In this document: one piece after another, positions 8,002 to 17,100 of the stretch
Numbering within the stretch: position 1 is the stretch's first letter
Layout of the letters: each line of letters opens with the position of its first letter
Source of the DNA: Streptomyces sp. ISL-12
GTDB lineage: Bacteria; Actinomycetota; Actinomycetes; Streptomycetales; Streptomycetaceae
Assembly (NCBI RefSeq): GCF_018614415.1
Contig: NZ_JAGGOO010000069.1
Span: 1 to 64,000, forward strand
Length of the DNA: 64,000 nt
Direction of reading: 5' to 3'
The notes under the pieces: model-generated
Told to the model about the DNA's origin: nothing
Seen by the model: the letters and a program-made list of their open reading frames with translations, nothing else
Database searches by the model: none
Program-made: the position numbers and the translations under genes

Positions 8002-8791
8002 CCAGCGGTATGGCTCCATGGTTCGGAGCATCTGGACGAACGTCCTGGGGCGAGTCGGCCGGTCCTTCTCAGGGCTGGGCACCTGGCGTGACGCCGATGT
8101 CCGGCGCTTCCAGCGCCAGGCCCTCCCCGTGGTCCTGGCCGGCGAGCGCCAGATAGCCAACCTGACAGCGTCCTACCTGGAGCAGCTCTACCGCGACGTG
8201 GAGCCCCGTGCCCCGCGCGTCTCCCTGGACCTCGACGAGGTGACGGGGATGGCGCTCCGGGGCGTGGACCCGGTCGACGTCTACGAGCGTCCTTTCAAAC
8301 AGGTGTGGACGGCGCTCTCCAACCGAGCCTCATTTGATGACGCGTTGGGCCAGGGTGGACATCGCCTGGAGACCATCCTCAAGACTGATCTCCAGCTTGC
8401 CCGCACGCACACGGTTCGGAAGGTCTCCTACAGCCTGTCGAAGATCAAGTACACCGTTCGAGAGCTGTACGGAGAGTACGACTGCGCCCTCTGCATCGTC
8501 GCGTCGACGCAGCGGTATCACAAAGCAGACTTGGCGCCGATCCATCCCGGGTGCGACTGCATCGTGAAGACGGTCACCGCCGACTACGACCCGGGCCAGA
8601 TCATCGACGAGGCGAAGCTAGAGCAGATCCACGACGCCGTAGAGGCCGCACTCGGCACCTCCGACCGCGGAGGCCGCGCCGTCGACTACCGCAAGATCCT
8701 CGTCACTAACGAGCACGGAGAGATTGGTCCCGTGCTCGGTTTCGCCGGCCAGCGCTTCACCGGCCCCGACGACATCCGCATCCCGACCTGA
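7982..8791 (+). CDS. MuF-like minor capsid protein
   Basis: A 269-residue protein from ATG 7982, overlapping the portal gene. Helical N-terminus, then ARTHTVRKVSYS, a Cys pair and CALCIVASTQRYHK...HPGCDC near residues 160-190, as seen in MuF family minor head proteins that travel with the portal in SPP1-type phages. May be ejected with DNA or help portal incorporation. Confidence 0.88.
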   Translation: MTLSRLDQRYGSMVRSIWTNVLGRVGRSFSGLGTWRDADVRRFQRQALPVVLAGERQIANLTASYLEQLYRDVEPRAPRVSLDLDEVTGMALRGVDPVDVYERPFKQVWTALSNRASFDDALGQGGHRLETILKTDLQLARTHTVRKVSYSLSKIKYTVRELYGEYDCALCIVASTQRYHKADLAPIHPGCDCIVKTVTADYDPGQIIDEAKLEQIHDAVEAALGTSDRGGRAVDYRKILVTNEHGEIGPVLGFAGQRFTGPDDIRIPT

Positions 8792-8832
8792 CGCCCGCCA
8801 TGGGCTGACGACTCCCGACAGGGGACACCACC

Positions 8833-9474
8833 ATGCCTCGACGTACTACCGCGCGCCATCGCGCCCTCCTGACTCTGGCCCACGAGCCGTGGACCCTCTA
8901 CGAGGACGATCCGGCCAACCCCGGCGGGGGAGGAGGCGGCGCTCCGCAGGTCAACGAGCACGGCTACCCGGACAACACTCCGACGGCCGACATGACGCCG
9001 GAACACCAGGTCGCCTACTGGAAGCACCACGCCCGCAAGCACGAAGCGGTTGCGAAGTCGGCCCCTGACACTGCGGAGCTGGAGCGCCTGCGGGCCGCTG
9101 AGGCGGAGCTGAACACCCGCAAGGCTGCGGAGCTGAGCGAGACGGAGCGGCTCCAGAAGGAGCGAGACGAGGCAGCCGCGGAGGCAGCGACCGCGAAGGC
9201 AGCCGCGGAGGCAGCGCAGCGCAAGGCGCTCGTCCTCGAAGTCGCCGCAGAGAAGGGCCTCACGCCCGCCCAGGCGGCCCGCCTCCAGGGCTCCACGAAG
9301 GAGGAGCTGGAGGCCGACGCCGACGCGCTGAAGGAGCTGTTTGGCTCGGCCGGCAACGGCCAGGGCGGTACAACTCCGCCCCCGCGCTCCGGCGGTAACC
9401 GGGGCGGCGACGTCGGCAACTCCGGCGGCGTCTCGACGGGCGCTGAGCGCTTCCGGCAGAAGCACGGCAAGTAA
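8833..9474 (+). CDS. Scaffolding protein
   Basis: A 213-residue protein from ATG 8833. It has a Gly-rich stretch near residue 36, then a charged, Ala/Glu/Lys-rich coiled coil (about 70-165), a Gly-rich linker and a short basic tail (FRQKHGK). This is the usual plan of a capsid scaffold whose C-terminus contacts the capsid protein. It lies between the MuF and decoration genes. Confidence 0.88.
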   Translation: MPRRTTARHRALLTLAHEPWTLYEDDPANPGGGGGGAPQVNEHGYPDNTPTADMTPEHQVAYWKHHARKHEAVAKSAPDTAELERLRAAEAELNTRKAAELSETERLQKERDEAAAEAATAKAAAEAAQRKALVLEVAAEKGLTPAQAARLQGSTKEELEADADALKELFGSAGNGQGGTTPPPRSGGNRGGDVGNSGGVSTGAERFRQKHGK

Positions 9475-9495
9475 CCACTACCTCTTGGAGGACAC

Positions 9496-9891
9496 ATGGA
9501 CCTCAACCTCAAGGTTGAGTCTTTCACCCAGGACCGCCGGGATTGGCTGGGGTCCGCGCACGGCACCGACGCGCCGGTCTCTGTGACGCTCGACGTCAGC
9601 AAGTTCACGCAGGCGACCCACTACCCGGACGGCTACATCAAGTCGGGCATTCCGCTGGGCAAGGTGACCGCCTCTGGTCAGTACGGCCCCTACGACGGCG
9701 CTGCGACCGATGGCCGAGAGGCACTCGTGGGATTCCTCTTCACCGCGCAGGACGTTGACGCCCGACAGGTGGCTTCCACCTCCGTCGTCGGCTCGATGCT
9801 CATCCACTGCTTCATCCGGGAGGCGAAGCTACCTGTCGCCGTCGACGCTGCCGGAAAGACCGACGTCGCCGGCCGCATCATCTTCGTCTGA
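9496..9891 (+). CDS. Head decoration protein
   Basis: A 131-residue beta-rich protein from ATG 9496 with GGAGG upstream. Its place directly before the capsid gene and segments such as GYIKSGIPLGKVT and ALVGFLFTAQ resemble lambda gpD-type decoration proteins that stabilise the expanded head. Confidence 0.85.
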   Translation: MDLNLKVESFTQDRRDWLGSAHGTDAPVSVTLDVSKFTQATHYPDGYIKSGIPLGKVTASGQYGPYDGAATDGREALVGFLFTAQDVDARQVASTSVVGSMLIHCFIREAKLPVAVDAAGKTDVAGRIIFV

Positions 9892-9904
9892 GAGGCCCTG
9901 ATAC

Positions 9905-10924
9905 ATGCAGCTCATCACTGAGTACGCGACTCCTGCGGAACTCACCGGTTACGCCCGTGAGGCACTCCGGTTTCGCGAGGAGAACACGCTCAACCTGAAC
10001 CGGTGGCTCCCGAACGAGACCATCAACGACCTGACCTTCCGGTTCAACCGGGGCGGTGGCGGCCTGACGGAGGCGGCTGTCTTCCGGGCGTACGACGCTG
10101 AGTCGGACATCGGTACCCGGTCCGGCGGGGCGCGGGTGAGCGGCGAACTGCCGCCCATCTCGCGGAAGATGCCGGTTGGCGAGTACGAACAGATCCGCAT
10201 GCGGAACGTCGACACGCAGAACGCGGAGATCCGCGACGCGATGGAGTCGGATGCGGTCAAGCTCGTCAACGCCATCGCGGCCCGCCTCGAACTCGCCCGG
10301 GGTGAGGCTCTGTTCAACGGGTCCGTCAACCTGGACGAGAACGGCGTCCAGGCGTCCGTGGACTTCGGTCGGTCGCCCACTCACTCCGTGACGGCCTCGA
10401 CTCTGTGGACCGACGTCGCGGCTCCGGCCTACGACCAGCTTCAGGCGTGGCTGGAGGTCTACAACGACACGAACGGCACTCTGCCGGCGACGATGCTCAT
10501 GTCGCGCAAGGTCTACAACGCGCTGCGGAAGAACACCCAGATCATCAGCCTGGCGTTCGCTGGGCAGAACGGTGCACCGGGCGTACTGACCCGAGAGGGC
10601 CTGAACGCGGTCCTCGGTGAGTACGACATCCCGCCCATCGAGATCTATGACGCCAAGGTGTCCGTCGGGGGTTCCCCGACCCGCGTCACTCCGGAGGACA
10701 AGCTCCTGTTCCTCCCTCCGCAGGGTGATGCCGCGGGTAAGACCCTGTGGGGTGTCCCCGTCGAGGCGAACGACCCGCGCTACGGCCTCCAGGGCGACGG
10801 CGCCGGCGTAGCTGTCGGTGGTTACAAGAGCGAGGACCCACAGACCGTGTGGACCCGAGCGACCGCTATCGCCCTCCCTGTCGTTGCAGCCCCTGACCTG
10901 ACGTTCGTCGCTGACGTCCTCTGA
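9905..10924 (+). CDS. Major capsid protein (lambda gpE-like)
   Basis: A 339-residue protein from ATG 9905. The NRWLPNETINDLTFRF start, the EQIRMRN helix and the late VYNALRKNTQI and TLWGVPVEANDPRYG motifs fit the major capsid E family with the HK97 fold. No N-terminal delta domain, in line with the separate scaffold gene upstream. Confidence 0.93.
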   Translation: MQLITEYATPAELTGYAREALRFREENTLNLNRWLPNETINDLTFRFNRGGGGLTEAAVFRAYDAESDIGTRSGGARVSGELPPISRKMPVGEYEQIRMRNVDTQNAEIRDAMESDAVKLVNAIAARLELARGEALFNGSVNLDENGVQASVDFGRSPTHSVTASTLWTDVAAPAYDQLQAWLEVYNDTNGTLPATMLMSRKVYNALRKNTQIISLAFAGQNGAPGVLTREGLNAVLGEYDIPPIEIYDAKVSVGGSPTRVTPEDKLLFLPPQGDAAGKTLWGVPVEANDPRYGLQGDGAGVAVGGYKSEDPQTVWTRATAIALPVVAAPDLTFVADVL

Positions 10925-10947
10925 CCTAGAACGCGAGGCACTCACGC

Positions 10948-11178
10948 ATGGCAACCCTACGTACCTTCGTCCACGTAACGGACGGGTCGGGCGTGACCCA
11001 CGTGTTCGGCCCCGCGGACGAGGTCCCCGAGTGGGCGCAGGCGCTCATCACCAACCCGAAGGCGTGGGCGGAGGCCCCGGAAGCGTCAAACGTTTCGCAC
11101 TCCGCCTCCACGGCGAAGCCCGCTGCGAAGCGCGCTGCGCCACGGCGGAAGGCGGCTCCACGTGACTCTGTTCAGTGA
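10948..11178 (+). CDS. Small head-module protein
   Basis: A 76-residue protein from ATG 10948. N-terminal half VHVTDGSGVTHVFGPADEVPEWA resembles small proteins often found after phage capsid genes; the C-terminal half is a basic Ala/Lys/Arg tail. It overlaps the next gene by 17 bases. Role unknown. Confidence 0.75.
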   Translation: MATLRTFVHVTDGSGVTHVFGPADEVPEWAQALITNPKAWAEAPEASNVSHSASTAKPAAKRAAPRRKAAPRDSVQ

Positions 11179-11542
11179 GGCCGAACTCCGCACGCTCCTG
11201 AAGCGGCCCCTCACGGCGGACGAGTACACGCTCGCCCACGACCTCACCGCAGACGCGTTCTACGGTGAGGTAGGAGAGCGGCTGACGGACCCGCCTCAGC
11301 GCGGGGTGAAGTCGGTCGCTCTCATGGTCGCGGCTCGCGTGCTGACCAACCCCGGCGGACTCCGGTCCGAGCAGGCGGGCGGCATGTTGCAGTCTTACGC
11401 CGACTCCGAAACCGGCGTCATGCTCTCGGAGGACGAGCGGAAGCGGCTCCGACGGGCCGTCGGTATGGCCTTCGGCGCCTCGTCTCTGAACATCGCCCCA
11501 GACGACTGCGCACCGTCCGCCCGTGTCTGGAGGGCGCTATGA
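11162..11542 (+). CDS. Head-tail connector protein
   Basis: A 126-residue protein from GTG 11162, mostly helical (LRTLLKRPLTADEYTLAHDLTADA, VKSVALMVAARVLTNP). This matches gp15/gp6-like adaptors that form the first ring under the portal. Position after capsid and before the closure protein supports the call. Confidence 0.8.
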   Translation: MTLFSEAELRTLLKRPLTADEYTLAHDLTADAFYGEVGERLTDPPQRGVKSVALMVAARVLTNPGGLRSEQAGGMLQSYADSETGVMLSEDERKRLRRAVGMAFGASSLNIAPDDCAPSARVWRAL

Positions 11543-11895
11543 GCCTCTTCGCGCAGATCTTCTCCGAGACGATCACCATTGAGCGCCCCGGGGAGCCGAT
11601 ACGAGACTCCACGGGCGCGGAGGTGCCCGGACCGCCAACGCGCGTTGACGTCGGCTTCTGCGCCGTCATCCCACCGTACGGCGTGACGGTGGGTTCCTCG
11701 TCGGAGACACATGACGCGTCGATGACCGTCGAGACCAGGCGCGTTCTCTTCGCCCCGCTCGGCACTGATGTCCGCGCCGCTGATGTCGTCGTCCGGACCA
11801 ACGGAGAGCGGTGGGAGGTCGTCGGTCGACCCAACCAACTGTCCGCGACGTCGCTGGCTCATCTGGAAGTGGCTCTGAAGGAGGTGACCGGCTGA
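11539..11895 (+). CDS. Head closure protein
   Basis: A 118-residue beta-rich protein from ATG 11539, overlapping the previous stop (ATGA). Contains an ETITIERPGEP start and RWEVVGRPNQLS, as in head-tail joining proteins of the SPP1 gp16 type that plug the filled head. Confidence 0.78.
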   Translation: MSLFAQIFSETITIERPGEPIRDSTGAEVPGPPTRVDVGFCAVIPPYGVTVGSSSETHDASMTVETRRVLFAPLGTDVRAADVVVRTNGERWEVVGRPNQLSATSLAHLEVALKEVTG

Positions 11896-12257
11896 TGGCC
11901 GACTACCGCTCGAAGTACACCGGCCGGTACTCCGGTATCGGCCGGCTTTTCGTGAAGCCCGGCGTACAGCGAAAGTGTCGCGATGCTGCCGTGCAGATGA
12001 TGCACATTGCGGAGTCGACGTCCCCTGTGGGTGACCCGGAGGAGGACACGCACCCGGGTCTGTACCAGCACTCTTTCGAGGTGCGTCCGCTGTTCAAGAA
12101 CGTGCCCTTCAAGGGCAAGCCCCGGTCGCGCGCCGGCGCACGGCTCATCAATACCGCCCCACACGCGTGGCGAGTCGAGAAGGGGGACGGACGAGTGCCT
12201 AGGTACGCGGTCCTTCAGCGCGCCATGGACACCATGAAGGCGGCCCACGGTGCCTGA
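11895..12257 (+). CDS. HK97 gp10-like tail completion protein
   Basis: A 120-residue protein from ATG 11895, directly after the previous stop. HIAESTSPVGDPEEDTHPGLY and HAWRVEKGDGR correspond to the HK97 gp10 family, needed for head-tail joining. Placement between closure and terminator genes agrees. Confidence 0.82.
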   Translation: MADYRSKYTGRYSGIGRLFVKPGVQRKCRDAAVQMMHIAESTSPVGDPEEDTHPGLYQHSFEVRPLFKNVPFKGKPRSRAGARLINTAPHAWRVEKGDGRVPRYAVLQRAMDTMKAAHGA

Positions 12258-12615
12258 CATCGAGGCCGTCCTCAACCCGTGGGCGGAGGCGGCGACGGGT
12301 GCCCGCGCAGGCGCTGCCACTCCGGCTGACCTGGAGAAGAAGCTCCCGTTCATCCGCGTCGAGCGGATCAGCGGGCCCGACGGACCGTTCACCACACACC
12401 CAACGGTGGCGGTCGACGTCTTCGCCTCCACGGCTGACCAGGCGCGAGCCCTGTCCAACACCCTGAGCGCTGCACTGATCGCACTCCGCGGCCCTGTGAA
12501 CGGCGCAGTCATCCGCTCCGTGCGGTGTACCGCCGGTCCCTCGCGGCAACCGTGGGCGAACGAGGCGATCCACAGGCGCGGAGCCACCTACAGCGTGAGC
12601 TACCGGGCCGCCTAG
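12250..12615 (+). CDS. Tail terminator protein
   Basis: A 121-residue protein from GTG 12250, overlapping its neighbour by 8 bases. The pattern PFIRVERISGPDG...VAVDVFASTADQARALS is typical of tail terminators (lambda gpU-like) that cap the tail tube. It lies directly before the tube gene. Confidence 0.8.
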   Translation: MPDIEAVLNPWAEAATGARAGAATPADLEKKLPFIRVERISGPDGPFTTHPTVAVDVFASTADQARALSNTLSAALIALRGPVNGAVIRSVRCTAGPSRQPWANEAIHRRGATYSVSYRAA

Positions 12616-12680
12616 ACCACTGACACACCGACCCGCCCCGTACGCCGGCGCGCGGGTCTCTCGCATGCCCTGGAGGGCAC

Positions 12681-13271
12681 ATGGCGGATACCCGCAATGC
12701 CGATCTGACCTTCGGCGCCACCGACTACCTTGTCCACCTGGCGCCCATCAACACCGCAAGCCCGACGGCTTTCGCCGATCCTGCGGCTCCGTGGGTGAAC
12801 CTTGGGTGGGTCGCCACCGACGGCGGCACGTTCACCATCGAGGAGGAGAGCCAGGACGTCAACGCGGCTGGCTCCCTGGAGCCAATCCGGACCCTGATGA
12901 CCCGCTCGACGAAGAGCCTTCAGGTCACCTTCCTGGAGGGTCTCAACCCCGTCGTCCGGAGCCTGTACGACAACGTCCCGATCGAAGATCTCGCGCCGAC
13001 GGACGGTGTCACCTCGTACGCCTTCCCCGACAAGCCGAACGACTTGAGGTACGCGTACGTCTTCGACACCGTTGACGGTGACAAGCGCATGCGCTTCTAC
13101 ATGCCGAACGGCAAGGTGGTTGAGCGGGGCGACGAGCAGCCTCAGACCGAAGACGTCATGAACGTCCAGATGACCTTCCGCTTCTACAAGGGCGCGACGT
13201 CTGCGGCTGTGACCCGGTCGATCGACTACGCGGACATTGATGTGTCCAGCTTCTTCCCTGCCGCACCGTAA
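12681..13271 (+). CDS. Major tail tube protein
   Basis: A 196-residue protein from ATG 12681 with GGAGGG upstream. Beta-rich with few helices and elements such as GWVATDGGTFTIEEES and LQVTFLEG, as in actinophage major tail proteins. A strong terminator follows, consistent with a highly expressed structural gene. Confidence 0.9.
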   Translation: MADTRNADLTFGATDYLVHLAPINTASPTAFADPAAPWVNLGWVATDGGTFTIEEESQDVNAAGSLEPIRTLMTRSTKSLQVTFLEGLNPVVRSLYDNVPIEDLAPTDGVTSYAFPDKPNDLRYAYVFDTVDGDKRMRFYMPNGKVVERGDEQPQTEDVMNVQMTFRFYKGATSAAVTRSIDYADIDVSSFFPAAP

Positions 13272-13277
13272 GTGACT

Positions 13278-13313
13278 AGCGGGGCCCGTATCTGCGCGGG
13301 TCCGGGCCCCGCT
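13278..13313 (+). terminator. Terminator after the tail tube gene
   Basis: Hairpin AGCGGGGCCCG paired with CGGGCCCCGCT, seven bases after the tube protein stop. Probably reduces transcription into the tail-assembly genes. Confidence 0.75.
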
Positions 13314-13319
13314 CCTGAC

Positions 13320-13341
13320 GTCCGTGAATCGACTCACGGAC
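13320..13341 (+). repeat. Intercistronic hairpin, family member 1
   Basis: GTCCGT...ACGGAC stem with loop GAATCGACTC, part of a dispersed family in this phage (see 48953). It lies between the tube-protein terminator and the start of the tail-assembly chaperone. Confidence 0.75.
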
Positions 13342-13384
13342 CTGACCCGCGCACCCCACACAAACCTGAGAGGCAGACCCGCGC

Positions 13385-13708
13385 ATGTCTGAGACCACCA
13401 CCCCCGCTGAGGCGCAGGAGATCGAGGCTACGGAGGAGTACGGCACTGCCACGCTCGCTGGCGTTGAACTGCGCGTGAAGAGTCAGCTCCACTGGCGCCC
13501 GTCGCACATGAGGGCTCTGCGCGGATCCGACTTCGAGACTTGGGCGGCCGGGGTCCTGCACGAGGACGATGTGGAGACGTTCATCGACCTGGACGCCACC
13601 TTCGGTGAGATCTTCCAGTTCGTCAGCGACGCCGCGGAGGCCGTCGGTGAGCCGGTGGGAAAGTCCACCGCACGTGCGCGATCCTCGCGGACCACGCGGA
13701 AGCGGTAG
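13385..13708 (+). CDS. Tail assembly chaperone, short form
   Basis: A 107-residue protein from ATG 13385. It is the unshifted product of the chaperone pair (lambda gpG counterpart): acidic N-terminus, compact body, then a basic SSRTTRKR tail reached only when ribosomes do not shift. Located between the tube and tape measure genes, the conserved position of this pair. Confidence 0.9.
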   Translation: MSETTTPAEAQEIEATEEYGTATLAGVELRVKSQLHWRPSHMRALRGSDFETWAAGVLHEDDVETFIDLDATFGEIFQFVSDAAEAVGEPVGKSTARARSSRTTRKR

Positions 13709-14118
13709 AGGCGGACCTGCTCCGCTACTACGACGCTGACGTCCTCGACGTCCACCGGGGCCGTATGTCGCTGCGCCGGCTGCGGGTGCTGATCGAGCAC
13801 CTGCCGCCGGAGAGTGCCACGAAAACGGCTATCCGGAACGCCATCCCCGCGGAGGAGATGGAGAAGAGCACCGTCGAGAGTCGTCCCGACCTAGCCCCGT
13901 GGAGTGGCACGGAGACTCTCCTCGCCCGCGTGATGGACGAGATCCGGCTCCTGCGCCACACGCTCATAGCCGTCAACGGCAACAAGCCGCCGGCCTTCGA
14001 GCCAACCCCGCGCCCCGGTATCCCTCCGAAGCGCAAGCAGACATACCGACGGCTCGATGAGTCGCAGCGCCGCGCCCTTGACCCGCGGCTGAGGAACCAG
14101 CCGCCTAAGGAGGCGTAG
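13385..14118 (+). CDS. Tail assembly chaperone, -1 frameshift fusion (gpGT-like)
   Basis: Slippage at 13657-13663 joins the first 93 residues to an open frame that continues through HAEAVEADLLRYYDAD to a stop at 14118, about 244 residues in all. The second frame has no good start of its own near the junction, and the fusion reads naturally. Both forms chaperone the tape measure before tube assembly. The last base overlaps the GTG of the tape measure gene (TAGTG). Confidence 0.88.
13657..13663 (+). other. -1 ribosomal frameshift site G GGA AAG
   Basis: In the zero frame the heptamer reads G GGA AAG, which fits X XXY YYZ; slipping back one base gives GGG AAA. The -1 frame downstream is the one encoding the chaperone extension. 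Confidence 0.88.
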
Positions 14119-17100
14119 TGCCGAATCTGGACATCGTCGGGACAGCCGCCGTCGACGTCGTCCCCATCGCCCCGCGCTTCCACGAGAAGCTCCGGCAGAT
14201 GGCTCTTCCCGCCGCCGACCGGGTGGGGGAGGAAGCAGGGCGGATCTTCGGCGACGCCCTGTCAGACAACATCCAAATCGCGATCCCGACCGCCATCACC
14301 CGCGGCGGGCGCACGGCACGACCCGCCGCCACCCGGGCTGGCGATGACAACGCGGGCGCCTTCGGGAGGGCATTCAGGAACCGCCTTGAGGTGGCCTTCC
14401 GGTCCCTCCCGCGCCCCGACGTCCGCCTGTCGACGACCGGCTTCGACGCCGACCTTGCACGTGTGCGCGCCCGTATGGAGTCGTTGAGCGGGAAGCGGAT
14501 CGGCGTTGATGTCGACGTGGCCCGGGCGGCTGCGGAGATACAGTCCATCGACGCGCAGCTAGCCGCGCTCGGCAGCCGCTCCCCGAATGTCCAGGTGCGG
14601 GCGGACATCGCGACGGCGCGCGCAGAGTTGGCACTGATTCAGCGCCAGATCAACGATGTGGACCGGGACGACGTCAACGTCCAGGTCCGTGCCAACACGG
14701 CGCCGGCTATGGCTTCGCTCCTGGCGCTATCCGTTGCCATCGGCGGCGTGATGGCCCTCCCGGTCATTCCCATCGCTGCCGCAGGTATCGGAGCCATTGC
14801 GTCGGCCGCCACCGTGGCGGCTGCGGGCGTAGGCTCCCTCGCCCTCGTGGCCATTCCCGCCATCAAGGGCGTCACGGAGGCCATTCAGGCGAAGTCTGCT
14901 GCGGAGGACGAGGCCGCCCGTGCAACAGACAACAGCGCTGCCGCATCGAAGCGCGCGGCTCAGCAAGCCCTCCAGATGGAGAGCGCGCAGCAGTCACTAG
15001 CCGCTGCTCACCGCAGCGCCTCCCGGTCCATCGCTCAGGCCAACCGACAGATCGAGGACGCAGAACGTGCCCTTGGCCAGGCTGCCGCCCGTGCCATGGA
15101 GCAGCGACGCCAGGCCGCGGAGGCTGTCGAGCGCGCAGAGCGCTCCCTCTCCGACGCCAAGCGCCAGGCGCAGCGGGCGGAGGAAGAACTCACGAAGGCC
15201 CGTCGTGACGCGGCTCAGGAACTCGCCGATCTGAACGATGAGTTGGAGCGCGGGAAGCTCGACGAGCGTGAGGCCGCTCTCCGGCTGAAGGAGGCGGAGC
15301 AGGAACTCGCGGAAGTCCGTGCCTCCTACGACGCCGGCGGCGCGACTGAGCTGGAGATGGAGCGGGCGCAGCTCGCGTACGACCAGGCCGCCCAGTCGGC
15401 AAAGGATCAACGCAAGGACTACGCGCAGCTCCAGAAGGATGCTGCTGCCGCGAAGGCGGCAGGTGTCGATGGCGACGAGGCCGTCACTGACGCGGCCCGG
15501 CAGCTCGCTGACGCTCAGCAGAACGTCGTAGACCAGACGCAAGCCGTCGCCGACGCCCAGCGTGGCGCCGCACAGGCACAGGTCGACGCTGCGCAGTCCG
15601 TTGCCGACGCTCAGCGGGCACTCGCGGACGCCGTCGATGGTGCTGCCCAGACACAGACCCAGGCTGCGGAGTCTATCGAGACCGCAGAACGGGGCGTCGA
15701 ATCTGCCCGCCTGTCGGCCGTGGACGCCACGGCGCAGGCGGTCACAAAGGCTGACGAGTACCGTGAGGCACTCGCGGGGATGACGCCGGCACAGAGGGAA
15801 CTGTACGACTCCCTTGCCGGTCCACAGGGACTCATTGGGGCTTTCAAGGCATGGTCGACATCTCTTCAGCCTGATGTCCTCCCCCTCTTCACGCAGATGG
15901 TCGACGGGGCGACGAACTCCCTGCCCGGCCTGACGCCGCTCGTCCAGAATTCCGCCGACGCCGTCCAGTCCCTTATGGACCGCGCGAGCGCGGATCTGAA
16001 GCGTCCTTTCTGGCAGCGTTTCAAGCAGGGCGTGACGGACAGCGCCGAACCCGCTATCGAGGGTCTCGGAGTCTCGTTTGGTAACGTCTTCAAGGGTATG
16101 GCCGGCGTTGTCGACGCCTTCCTCCCGCACATGGACGGTATCTCCAGGCGGATGCAGTCCATAACGGGAAGCTTCGCTGACTGGGGTACCGGTCTCCGCG
16201 GCTCGCCGGAGTTCGAAGGGTTCCTCGACTACGTCCGGAGAACGGGGCCGATGGTGTCCGAGACTCTCGGCAACATCTTTCGGTCTGTCTTCGACGTAGC
16301 CAAAGCGCTGGAGCCGGCGTCGAGATTCCTCCTGGAGATCTTCGGATATCTGGCGGAAGGAGTTAGCTGGATAGCAAAGAACGCTCCCGAAGCAGTCATC
16401 GCCATTTACGGCCTATATGTCGCGACGAAGCTCTGGTCACTCGCGATGTCCATGAACCCGATCGGCGCCGTGATCATGGGCCTCGTCGCACTAGCCCTTG
16501 CGGTCAAGTACGCGTGGGATCACTGGGATTGGTTCCGTGAGGCGGTAATCACGGCGTGGACTTGGATAAAAAACACCAGCGTCGACGTCTGGAAGAACTA
16601 CCTACAGCCATTCTTCGTCTGGTTCGGCGGCATTGTGGTGTGGCTTTGGGACACAATTCTGAAGCCCTACATCGGGTTCATGATTGCCTACTGGACGCAG
16701 GTCGGAGAGGTATTCGCCTGGGTCTGGGACTACATCCTAGCGCCCTACATCGGGTTCATGATTGCCTACTGGACCCAAGTGGGCGAAGTGATCTGGTGGC
16801 TCTGGGAAAAGGTCTTTTCCCCGGTGTACGGATTCATCGGTGAGCTGATCGTGTGGTGGTGGGAAAACATCGTCCTCCGCTACATCGGCTACGTGATCGA
16901 CATATTCACGACTGTCGGTGACGTGCTGACGTGGCTGTGGGAGAAGGTATGGTCTCCCATCTTCGGGTTCATCGGAGACCTGATCGTGTGGTGGTGGGAA
17001 AACATCGTCGCCACCTACTTCGGTTACGTCATGGACATTCTCGGAGCCGTCGGTGACGTGTTCAAGTGGCTTTACGAAAAGGGCGTGAAGCCGCCTCTGG

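Noticed and set aside
13765..14118. Independent gene starting at ATG 13765
   Set aside because: It has no ribosome binding site and the frame is open back to the G GGA AAG slip site, so it is the frameshift extension.
14997..16130. A 377-residue minus-strand open frame
   Set aside because: Antisense to the coiled-coil part of the tape measure gene; low-complexity Leu/Arg/Val pattern only.
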